A DNA stretch of 64,000 nucleotides. It comes from Rhyacophila brunnea (lineage: Eukaryota; Arthropoda; Insecta; Trichoptera; Rhyacophilidae). Location of the stretch: contig JAGYXB010001010.1 of NCBI GenBank assembly GCA_022495005.1, positions 2,294,001-2,358,000 of the forward strand, given 5' to 3'. A program made the position numbers and the translations under genes. Shown here piece after piece: positions 55,001 through 64,000 of this stretch. Below the pieces are notes generated by a model. That model saw nothing but the letters and a program-made list of their open reading frames with translations, was not told the origin of the DNA and did no database searches. Each line of letters starts with the position of its first letter. The stretch's first letter is position 1.

Positions 55001-58000
55001 GTAAGTTTTTAATTGTTTCTTTTAAGTATTATAGATGTACACACTTATTCTAGTAGAATATGGATTCCATCTTGCATATATTGTAGACATACGTGCATTT
55101 AGGCCATTTTAGAGACTACTTCTGGTATGTATATAAATATGTGTTTCAGTTGAGGATGAAAATAATGGTCTATATTGAGTTTCATGTGGGATTCTAAGCT
55201 TCAAAGTTAAATGTGTGAATGTAAATCTACATAATTGATTCCAACTGAAGTATTTTAGTGTTTGAAAGGGTACAAATACACCAAAAAAATTAATTAACCC
55301 AATATTGGGAAACAAAATAACTTTTCATACTGAGAACTTCAGGTGTAATTCTTTTCCATGTATAAACAGGTATGGTATGGCGTGGCGTGAAAACTGCTCG
55401 TCACATTTTTTTTGTATATTTATGACAGGTGTACTTTTTTAATTTTCTCGTTTAAAAATATCATGTTGGCTGCAATAATTAAAATGTCGTTATAAGTGGC
55501 TAATGTTTGCAATATCTGAACACTAAAAAAAATCTAACCTAACCATTACCATAAGCCTAGGTAATATACAAAGGTTTTAAAATTTTAAGTGGCTTCTTTA
55601 AAACAATAAAAGCAGTTTAAAACCGATAAAACTATCAATAATACAATAGGTTTTTGTTTTTTTTTTGCCACACCAACCGTTAATAATATAGTTTATTCAG
55701 TAAAGTGAGTAAAGTTACAAATTTTGTGTTTGGAATAATATTATGCATTACCTAACTTAACAATGACTAATAAATAAGCATTATTATTTATAAAAATTCT
55801 AACATATTCAGAAAAACGCAAATTATCATTTTTAAGCCGTTAGATGTCAATGGACTTTCAGTTTATTTGTTTTAGGAATCTTAAATTTTTGTTATGAATA
55901 AGGGTTAGGTACTCAAAAATTTTATAAAATTGACTTTCAAAGATAGTAATATAATACTTTAGGTACAAAAATTCTACTGAAATATTTTTTCTACTTTAAC
56001 GTTATAATCAACGTTCCCTCTAATTGTTCTATTATGTGTGCGGATCAACAACTCATCTGAGCGGTGTCACACGTCACCCGGTGCGTTAAATTTATACCCC
56101 CCCGCCCCCCTCCACAAGCACATACATACAATTTTGAATTAAAACTTATGTTTAATGTATTTATTAATTTCGTAATTAATGTACAAAATTAGCATTTTTG
56201 CACAGATATATCCGTACTTTCATCAACAATTAATGTATGTAATCGAGCGAGGACTGCATTAATAAATACAATACGACAAATTCGAACGCATAATTTTTAC
56301 TTCACCAGCTTTCGGGAATCTGTATATTTAGATACATGATTATGTATCCAATTAATCATTCCAATTTAAGTTTATCGAAGGATTTCTTCTTAATGTTCGC
56401 ATTTGAAATCCACACCTTTTTGACATTTTTAGGGGATAAGTTTTCTATAATCAATACATATAATTATTGTACTATATACATAACTGTGCAAGCAATCGTA
56501 TGGCTCATTTGAATTTTTTGTTACCTACACTGAACGCACATGTAGTTATTACTAAAATCTGGCAAAAGAAAATTTCTTTTACAATATTTTTGTATGAGGA
56601 ATGTGCGGGGGATGAAAACATGTGTGCGGACACATTTTGGTAGGTGTGCGCGCGCACACGCGCACGGAAACATTGGTGATAATATATTTATTTAATAAGC
56701 TTTATTCAATAAATTCTGGAATAACGTAATATTGAACATTGGGAATAATAATATGTTAAATTAAGCCGTTCTGTTTTTGTCTCTCGAATAAAATTTACAT
56801 TATATGAGTGGCATTGATTTTACCACACGCTGTCAATAATATAGTATAATTATGCATTTTATAATTAGCAATTTTATATATTTTTGTGCTGTATATTAAA
56901 TTGTAAAATATTTAAAATATGTAGGACATTGAAAATATGTAAGAACTAAAATATGAAAGCAATAATTAAATTTGTCTTATCTCATCTTATTAAAATTTAA
57001 TGGAATGAATGAAATTTGGGAAGAAAAAACATTAAGACGGTGTTGCCAATTTGCGTTCATCGTCGTATCATGTCATGTCACGTCGTTCATCGTCATCATG
57101 TTGTGGGAATGCCTGCTCATGGGATCCGACGGACCGGGCATGTTTGCCAGGGTCCGTCCACACACGGATCCAATTGGCCACGCCGTCTTGTTATCAACCA
57201 AGGCCAACTTTGAGTCATTTGAAAAAATTGCTGCGTCATAAGGACGGAATAATTCCGATCCCTACTTAGATTCATCACTTTCAATTCCTGACTCCTATGT
57301 TTTAGCAGAGTTTCAGTACACGGGTACAAAGAACACGTGATATCACTAAAGATAATTAATTAATGACGGCAGAGCAAGTCAAGATTCCTTTTTTTCTAAA
57401 TTCTTTCTTTAAGCATCAAGGTGCATGGTTGCTAGATCAGTCTCATGAAGCTTTGTTTCTGGTTAAGGAGTATGACACTAATTTTTTTCCATTCTGACAC
57501 GTTTATCGCGTCATGGAAGATGGTCGTACACAAATCGAAGCTGCATATACATGACGGGTAGACACGAGGTAACTCAAATCATGTCGTTCATAAAAATTAT
57601 GCCAGATAGGGTTAGAAAATAAGCAAGATGGCAGAAAATGGTAAATTTTCTGAAAATAAAAATAAAATCGGGACTAACAAGAAAGTTATAGAAACTTAAA
57701 ACTAGTGCAGATATAAAATATGGTAATCACTTGAATATTGTACGTTATATTGAGTCAATTGGTAAGATATTATGTACAGCAAAGCTGGTGCAATATTCTA
57801 GCTTTTTGAGGGAAATTTAAAACTTTAAAATTTGTACTGTTAAAAACGCTAAATTTAGCGCCATATGCCAGATCCGTATTTTGCAAGCTAGTTTCAAAAT
57901 AATAGATCTGTAATGATAAACGTTGGCATCGAAAATGATATTAAAAATAAGGTAATATTTTACAGGATACGAAGCTTATGAAGAGGTCCAAATGTCGTAT

Positions 58001-61000
58001 AAATTTCACAACGAATTGACAAGTTGGCTTGATGCATTTCAAATTTGCCGAAATGAACACAATGCGACACTTGCGATGCCTAAGAATAACAAAGAAATGG
58101 AAATAATAAAAAATATCCTTGTAAGTTCTAGCAAAGAATATCAAGCGTTAATCGGATTTCATGATTTATTTATTGAAGGAGACTACATATCTGAGGGCGG
58201 TGAGCTATTTTTTGTACCGTAAAACCCCCTAACTTCACCTGGTTTTTTAACAGAAAGTCGTTTTGCCACCAAAATATCCACCAATATGAAGTATTATAGA
58301 TCTTATGTAATGCACAATGATAGTGTTTATTTTAATTCATATTGAAATAATACCCTTTTCATACTAAATAATACAATAAATCACTATTTTTTATATGGAC
58401 GAAGTTAGGGCATGATTCCCTAACTTCGCCTAACGTGTTTTAGTAGGTCCACTAAAAAAATATTGTCTATGGATACTCACGAAGTCTATTAAAAAATGAC
58501 CTTAAGCAAATTCAGGTCTTATGCTAGAGACGATTTGACATATTTTAAAGAAATATCTACGTTGGCGAAGATAGGAATCACTTCAATGACTTTTTCATAC
58601 AACCTACCAATTTACGCTAGGGCTGCCAAAACCCAAAGCATTATAGTAGCATTTTTATGTATAGATTTACATAGTAAATTTTTAATAAAGGAAATATGAG
58701 AAAAATTGTTAACTGGTGTTTCAAAGTGGTGAATAGTTTTTAGTCTAAAAACCATAAAAATAAAAAAAAACACATTTATTTCTAGAAAATCGTTTTTTTT
58801 TGACAACCCTAAAGCCAGGGGAAGTGTAGGAACAAGTAGTTCACAAAACATAGCCTGACATTGGATACTCAAATAATTGATGTTTTAATATAAATATCGG
58901 AAATCGCACGTTACATTTGGCAAGCAGACTATATCACTATATTATATTAAAAATATGAGGAACCAACCTCTACAATAATCGAAGTAATCAGCAAAAGTTC
59001 AGAGGTATTCCGAAAAAATCTCTTCAAACCGGACTCGAAAAAACGGTATTAACACAAACACGGCGAAAATAATGTCGGTTTGAAAATTGTGTTGTGACAG
59101 GACGAATATTATCTTTAAAATCGCCTTAGTGGCTTAAAGTGGTGCGATAGTAAAAACATGAGTTTTTAGTGTTTAATTGATTTAGGTGAAGTTAGGGACA
59201 CTTGGCGAAGTTAGGGGGTTTTACGGTACTTACTTAAAACTATTTCTTAGCCGTATGCGGATTCTAAAAAAAATATAAAATGCTAATTTATATCGAATCA
59301 AGATTATTACCCGAGAATAAATTATAATTATAAAGAAGGAAATGTAAAACAATGACAGACCAATCATAAATACGTCATCATCAGTGTATGAATTATTTTA
59401 TTGTCATGAATCTCAACTTAATTAGACGTAATATTGTATATTGTGTATTGATTTATCTGTCTGTCAGTCTGGCTGTATAGTGTGTAGCAGTCTTGTATAC
59501 ACACACTCTCGCTCTTTTGCTGCACCAAGCCACGTATAGACCTACAAACTTATCTGGAGAATGGCCAAAATGGAACTACAAACTACCATAGGACGCCATA
59601 TTGAAAAACGTCATCCGATTATCAGATTTTGCCAGTTACGAGTCGTGATTGGGTAGTTTTTGAGAGTGGCTACTCCACCTCATTCTCCAGATAAGTTTGT
59701 AGGTTTGTACTGACTGAGCAAGCAGCGAGCATTTGCTTCGAGAGGCACAAAAGGCGACAAAACTAATGTTAAGCGAGGCTGCCGCGCGCAACTCCTTTGA
59801 GCATTGGCAAAACCGATAACGTTTGGATCGGCTTCGGCAACGCTCAAGCAATGCGGCGTGTGCGTTTGCCTCGGACGAGTCACGTACTGACTGGCCAAGC
59901 ATTTGCCTCGCGAGGCTTTTATTATTACTAATATACTAATATAACAATAACAACATTAAATGGACGCGTGTTAAATTTTTATGACAAATTAAATTTCGTT
60001 CGGCTCGCGTCATTTGCACAATCCGCGCATCGCCTAGTCACGATCTTTTTAGACCATACTTCAACTGAAGTATAGCCTTAACTATATGTCGCATGTTAGC
60101 ATTACATCAGCACTATACTCTATAGTCCAGCGGCCGGCAACCCAAATGCATTGGCGTGCCACATAAATAAAACTAGTAAATCTATTGTAAGAAAAAAATA
60201 ACATCATATAAATTACAATATTTAAACAATAGTGACTCTTTTGAGATTCAATTTTGGACCTCAATATTGGTTTCATAGTTTGATGTTTTTAATTTTATGC
60301 ACATTTCCGAATTTTCTTCAGTTAAACGATTTCGATACGTTTATAATATATTTCATAATTGAGAATGTTTCATCACTACTTATGTTGTACCGAAAATACT
60401 TAAAAGAGCGAATGCGACTTTTTTTATACAATGAAATCTATCTGGGAGTTCATTCCATGTTTTGGTTATCATGTCAAGATGATTGTCTTCGTTTTTCATA
60501 ATTTCATTTCTGGCAGTTTTGAAGTTTAATTGCAGAATTGTTAAATTCGATTAACTCTTAATCAATATACTACAATGTTCAAAAATTCTAAATAATATTC
60601 TTTATCAATTTTGTAACTGTCTTTAATGTCAGACTGAAAAATATATTTAAACATGGGTGAGTATTTTTGTAAATCCTTAAACCTGCTTATGAAATACTTC
60701 TCCAAAGTTGATATAATATAATCTAATATGTATTACGTACACTCTACGTCTCATTAGTGCGTAGTATTCTTGAATATGGGTCGATTATCTGGTGTCCTTA
60801 TGAGGTTTCCTATAAGCTTATTTTAGAACGCGTTCAGAAGAAATTTCTTCGATGTCTTTATTTTAAAACATTTAACTATTTTCCTTTCAATAATTCGTCA
60901 GATGATTATTTTCCGACTGTCTTTCTACAAGGCATGCTTACTTTTCACTCTCTTGAATCTTGTCGGTCTCTTCTGCTGTTGAAACACTTTTGCCTGTTTT

Positions 61001-63502
61001 CGCGAGGGATGGTTTCCAATCCTGGTGTCCTAATGAATTTGAATTTCCATGACGTGGTCGCAGCCTTGATTTATTCTGGATTGGAACCGTTTCCTCGTAT
61101 CAAGCCTATCAGGCACCATTAGCGAGGGGTGTAAGATTAGTAAATGCGCTCCCTAAAGACGTAGACATTTTCAATGATGTACTTTGCATTTTGTTTTTGA
61201 AACTGTATTTTTCTGTATAAAATTGTATGTTTTTCGTTCTCAAAAATTATATTTTTCTGTATTAAATTGTACTTAAGTATGTTTTGATTATTTTATTTTT
61301 TTTGTTATTATTATTGTTATTATATATATATTTCTTTTTCTATATTCTCTTCTCTCTTGTGAGGGTAATGTTTGACTTATAATGTAAATCTCATGCTGTG
61401 TACGTCTTGAATTTAGATTTTTTATGTCCACAATGTTTTGTTTTCTTAAATAAATAAATAAATATCAGTTACAAAGTCATCAATTAAAGTGTCCACAAAC
61501 TTTTTTAAATTTGGGAAATATAAAAAACTTTTAAATTACCGAAAAGTACCGAAAATTTTAATAAATCGTCATTTTCGAGACGTGCCACCAAAAATTCTTT
61601 CACGTGCCACATAGTGGCACGCGTGGCATAGGTTATCGGGCGCTACTATAGTATATCTTAACATAATGTTGGTTCTGCTAAAAATCTATGATTCATGGTG
61701 GTATTGTAATAACTGGCAAAGAGAAAAGAAACACTGCTTCATTGTTAAATAGATCTCATCGTACACCTTACCTTTAACACTGTTATCCAAACTTACATGG
61801 ATAACACGCACCAGCTAGCTCAGGGTATTGGGTTGTCGCACTATCTCTCTGGTGAATTCCAATCCATAACGGAAAGGACCGTCGAAACCATTTGGTATCC
61901 GACAGATATATTTGTCATACTGTTGCAGTGGTTAACTACGAGTAGGTGATAAACCAATTTCCGAACGGGCGCCAACGATTGTTTTCTGAATGAGAAAGAA
62001 TGTGAAAAAACATAATAAAGGGAACAATTAAATCAAATGAAACACCGTGATGTCTTAACCTCACTGCATTTAATATAATATAACAATCAATAGTTACGTT
62101 CATGAAATGGCATAACGCCGTAAGAGACTTACAATTCTACAATCACAATTGTATTATAATATATCAACAAATAGTTACGTACATGAAATGGCATTACAAT
62201 ACCGTAAGAGATTTACAATCATACAAACACAATAATTGTATTTTAACTTTATAACATATCAAGCAATAGTTACGTTAATCAAATGACGAAACAATGCCGT
62301 CAGCAATCTATAATAATTATACAATAACCCCTCAGCAATTAACCCTAACTTAAAGCTATATCCACATGTGAGTGAGGCAAGAATAAACAATAAAATAAAC
62401 TAAATAATAACACAATATTTACAACCCACGCGGTGATCGGCTGAGCGCCGGCGTCCAGTTGTCCCGAGGTTCAGATGAAAAAGGGACGAATGTGGGCGGA
62501 TATCAAACTTGATCCCAATCGATCCCCCCCCCCACCATCTATTGAAACCCGAACGCTTCCCGGAGCTGCCAACTGTAGCATTTGAATGTTGTTAGCAAGA
62601 AGAACTTCCGCACTAATGTTAAATGTTAATTAGGCCGTTGGTGACGTCTGCAACGTCACATCATGTAAAGAAGACAAAAAAGAAGAAATTTAATATTGAC
62701 TATAAATTTAAAATATCCCATTCATAAATTTATTAATGATAATATACACAGACTTGGTTTAACTGATCAAATTTATTATTAATGAAAAGTATCTTAAAAA
62801 ATTGCAAAATTGTTTAGTATTTGCATGCACGCGGGCGTTCAGTATGAAAATTTCCTCGATGCCATTCACAGAATAATCATGAAAATGATTTCTGAAAAGT
62901 GGATGCATACTTATATTATTATATATATTGGAAAATGATTTTTTACATAAAAGTTTGATTTATTTAATAAGTACCTTTCTAAATATTTATAATGTGCTGA
63001 TTATTTATATTTTTGTTCTTATATAATATATATTTTTGATTATGAACATGGGTGATGATTTTGATTATGGATGTACGAATGTTTTCCAAAATTGTCCAGA
63101 AATCAAAACTGCATTTGAACGATTGAATAGAACATTTAGAGTGACCTCAAACTATACGTGAGTATTTATTAAAGGCTGCGAAATAAATGAATATATTATT
63201 CAATTTGTTCTTCAATTTTTTTGTGTTATTAATAACATTCAAAGCGGCAGAAGATTGCCGACCCTATTTTGTAATCTTTGATGAAAATTTATCTTCCTCT
63301 TTAGGACTTCCGATACAGTATTTTTATGACAAATTTGATGAAGAACAACCCGATAATTCCAACGGACGTGAAAACTGTATCTCTATCCGCTACACTGGTC
63401 TTTTTAACGACGTGAAATGTGATTTCAAATCACCATTCATTTGTCAAAAGCCAATGGACACATCAGTATTTGACGAGAATGGATTATCTACAGAAAGTCC
63501 TG
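54931..63502 (+). CDS. CTL-C: third C-type lectin paralogue, first three exons, runs off the window
   Basis: Exons 54931-55000, 57966-58199 and 63305-63502 join in frame with phase-1 introns and give a signal peptide plus a whole CRD1 (167 complete codons). Linker and CRD2 exons are expected beyond 64000 by analogy with CTL-A and CTL-B. CRD1 carries QPD (116-118), the galactose-type triplet, at the position of EPN in CTL-A and QPN in CTL-B, with FND at 135-137. The gene starts about 5.6 kb after the CTL-B stop, same strand. Intron 1 (3.0 kb) holds a hAT-type MITE; intron 2 (5.1 kb) holds a TA-flanked element, a hAT-type element and an LTR-like region. Confidence 0.87.
55001..56000. other. intron 1 of CTL-C, first part
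   Basis: AT-rich intron without recognised features. Confidence 0.35.
56009..56675. mobile_element. hAT-type non-autonomous element
   Basis: The left end CAACGTTCCCTCTAATTG and the right end (reverse complement CAATGTTTCCGTGCGCG) belong to a widespread hAT terminus type. Flanking octamers are GTTATAAT and GTGATAAT (7/8). GTGTGCGG words lie near both ends. 667 bp, in CTL-C intron 1. Confidence 0.7.
56684..57965. other. intron 1 of CTL-C, last part
   Basis: Includes a GC-richer block at 57040-57250 (GTCATGTCACGTCG, GGGTCCGTCCACAC) of unknown origin. No splice-flanked exon was seen in it. Confidence 0.3.
57966..58199 (+). CDS. CTL-C exon 2: CRD1 N-terminal half
   Basis: The exon runs from ATTTTACAG to GTGAGC, phase 1-1, 77 codons. 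It encodes YEEVQMSYKFH, WLDAFQICRNEHNATLAMP and LIGFHDLF; NAT is a possible glycosylation sequon. A TA-flanked transposon begins only 17 bp after the exon. Confidence 0.92.
58217..59226. mobile_element. TA-flanked element with CCGTAAAACCCCCTAACTTC ends
   Basis: Perfect about 20-bp inverted ends starting CCGTAAAACCCCC are flanked by TA (58215-58216, 59227-59228). CCCTAACTTCGCC words also occur internally. 1010 bp, no intact transposase. It starts 17 bp after CTL-C exon 2. Confidence 0.78.
59538..59706. mobile_element. short MITE
   Basis: Inverted ends ACCTACAAACTTATCTGGAG (and complement) enclose about 170 bp in CTL-C intron 2. Confidence 0.7.
59938..60085. repeat. unclassified interspersed repeat (copy 2)
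   Basis: Collinear with 15237-15395 (AATCCGCGCATCGCCTAG, GATCTTTTTAGACC). The preceding 59710-59930 is GC-rich and unexplained. Confidence 0.55.
60128..61645. mobile_element. hAT-type element carrying a LINE fragment
   Basis: The left end CAGCGGCCGGCAACCC and the right GGTTATCGGGCGCTA are hAT-like inverted ends with CGTGCCAC subterminal repeats. Flanking octamers are CTATAGTC and CTATAGTA (7/8). A truncated LINE occupies the middle. Confidence 0.75.
60734..61465 (+). mobile_element. 5'-truncated LINE (same type as at 37016)
   Basis: Encodes RTLYVSLVRSILEYGSIIWC, KKFLRCLYFKTFNYFPF and LLLLKHFCLFSRGMVSNP, matching the C-terminal ORF2 region at 37300-37620, then a 3' UTR and a (AAAT)n tail at 61447-61463. 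Frameshift near 61080. Confidence 0.72.
61780..62660 (-). repeat. LTR-retrotransposon-like region with possible primer-binding site
   Basis: On the minus strand TTGGCGCCCGTTCGG (about 61965-61980) resembles a retroelement primer-binding site. Upstream on that strand is a non-coding, LTR-like region. No gag-pol is present. Low certainty. Confidence 0.3.
62088..62330. repeat. three imperfect tandem units of about 80-98 bp
   Basis: Units beginning AATAGTTACGTTCATG, AATAGTTACGTACATG and AATAGTTACGTTAATC at about 62090, 62172 and 62267. Each carries GCCGTAAGAG-like and ACAATC blocks. Confidence 0.75.
63187..63304 (+). other. in-frame open extension upstream of CTL-C exon 3 (possible alternative start)
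   Basis: From ATG 63187 the frame reads MNILFNLFFNFFVLLITF, then KAAEDCRPYFVIFDENLSSS and straight into GLPIQYFY of exon 3. The first 18 residues would make a signal peptide. It may be an alternative first exon giving a half-CRD protein, but part of it is simply the pyrimidine-rich acceptor region. Confidence 0.2.
63305..63502 (+). CDS. CTL-C exon 3: CRD1 C-terminal half with QPD motif
   Basis: The acceptor is CCTCTTTAG and the donor GTAAAG, phase 1-1, 65 codons. It begins GLPIQYFYDKF and has EEQPDN, NCISIRYTG, FNDVKC and PFICQKP. The open frame extends in-frame upstream to an ATG at 63187 with a signal-like N-terminus (see findings). Confidence 0.92.
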
Positions 63503-63861
63503 GTAAAGTACTTACTTTTTCTATGTTGTTTTTAACTGGTCGTACCAAGCAGAGGCCCGAACAAAATCGGCACAGATACAATTTTCGAAAGCGCCCAGAA
63601 CAAAACACGTGGATAAATTATTTATATAATATAATATTATTGATATTTGACTGATGGTGTCAAATAGTGCAATGTGTTTACCTTACATACCTATTATTTT
63701 TCGCTTTTTTAATATTTTTTTAAATACGTTTAAATTGACGTTTAATAAATATGTTGATTAATACCTCTGGGTGTATAATATGAACCTGGGCAACGAGTTT
63801 ATTGGAACTGACAACGGTAAACGGTACGGTTCAATTCTCTCTAGTTTTATGTGAACTAATA

Positions 63862-64000
63862 TTTATATTCTAATGGATTCAAGCTCTGTACTATTCCATT
63901 TAAGTCGTTTTTTGCGACCCGGGTTTCGCCTTTCGGCATCTTCAGGCGTCGTGTACACTCACCAAAGGCAAACACACACTGACAACGAACACCCTTAACT
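63862..64000 (-). repeat. Penelope-like pLTR segment (copy 3, cut by the window end)
   Basis: Same sequence as 38780-38920 from TATTCTAATGGATTCAAG onward, including the hammerhead core. Confidence 0.6.
63914..63947 (-). ncRNA. hammerhead ribozyme-like motif (copy 4)
   Basis: Core identical to the other three copies, minus strand, within the truncated pLTR. Confidence 0.65.

Overview
The window is AT-rich eukaryotic DNA, most likely from a moth or butterfly. The main evidence is three genes built like lepidopteran immulectins: a signal peptide followed by two C-type lectin carbohydrate-recognition domains (CRDs). Spliced exons, GT/AG introns of 1-7 kb and dense retroelements and MITEs rule out a prokaryote. 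The species cannot be named from sequence alone.

Genes. Three tandem paralogues lie on the + strand. CTL-A (1606-20192, 6 exons, 379 aa) and CTL-B (34440-49344, 6 exons, 378 aa) are complete. CTL-C (54931 to beyond 63502) has its first three exons here. All share one exon plan: signal-peptide exon, CRD1 front half, CRD1 back half with the sugar-specificity loop, a Cys-rich linker exon, CRD2 front half, CRD2 back half and tail. Every visible intron is phase 1 and every joined reading frame stays open. The specificity loop differs by copy: EPN in A, QPN in B, QPD in C. CRD2 of A and B has neither EPN/QPD nor WND. This suggests a secreted immune pattern-recognition cluster whose sugar specificity has diverged.

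Non-gene layout. Introns and spacers are mostly transposons, often nested. 0.7-1.1 kb: inverted Penelope-like pLTRs with hammerhead-ribozyme motifs, repeated at 38.8 kb and 63.9 kb. 1.8-19.7 kb (CTL-A introns): hAT-type elements with 8-bp duplications, a dead Tc1/mariner-like element carrying a MITE, LINE fragments, and a pogo-like element just before exon 5. 20.4-22.1 kb: nested foldback MITEs. 23.2-27.4 kb: a nearly full-length RTE-type LINE split by a TTAA (piggyBac-type) MITE. 30.0-30.6 kb: a tandem array. 37.0-41.0 kb: a 5'-truncated LINE, then an internally deleted LINE inserted in a Penelope-like repeat. 45.0-47.9 kb: a hAT MITE split by a degenerate DDE transposon with ATAA duplications. 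56-62.6 kb (CTL-C introns): two hAT-type elements (one with a LINE inside), a TA-flanked element and an LTR-like region.

No conventional single-copy gene unrelated to the lectins could be identified. One minus-strand exon-like segment at 9129-9323 is the best candidate for something else. Functions are inferred from motifs read by eye; no searches were run.
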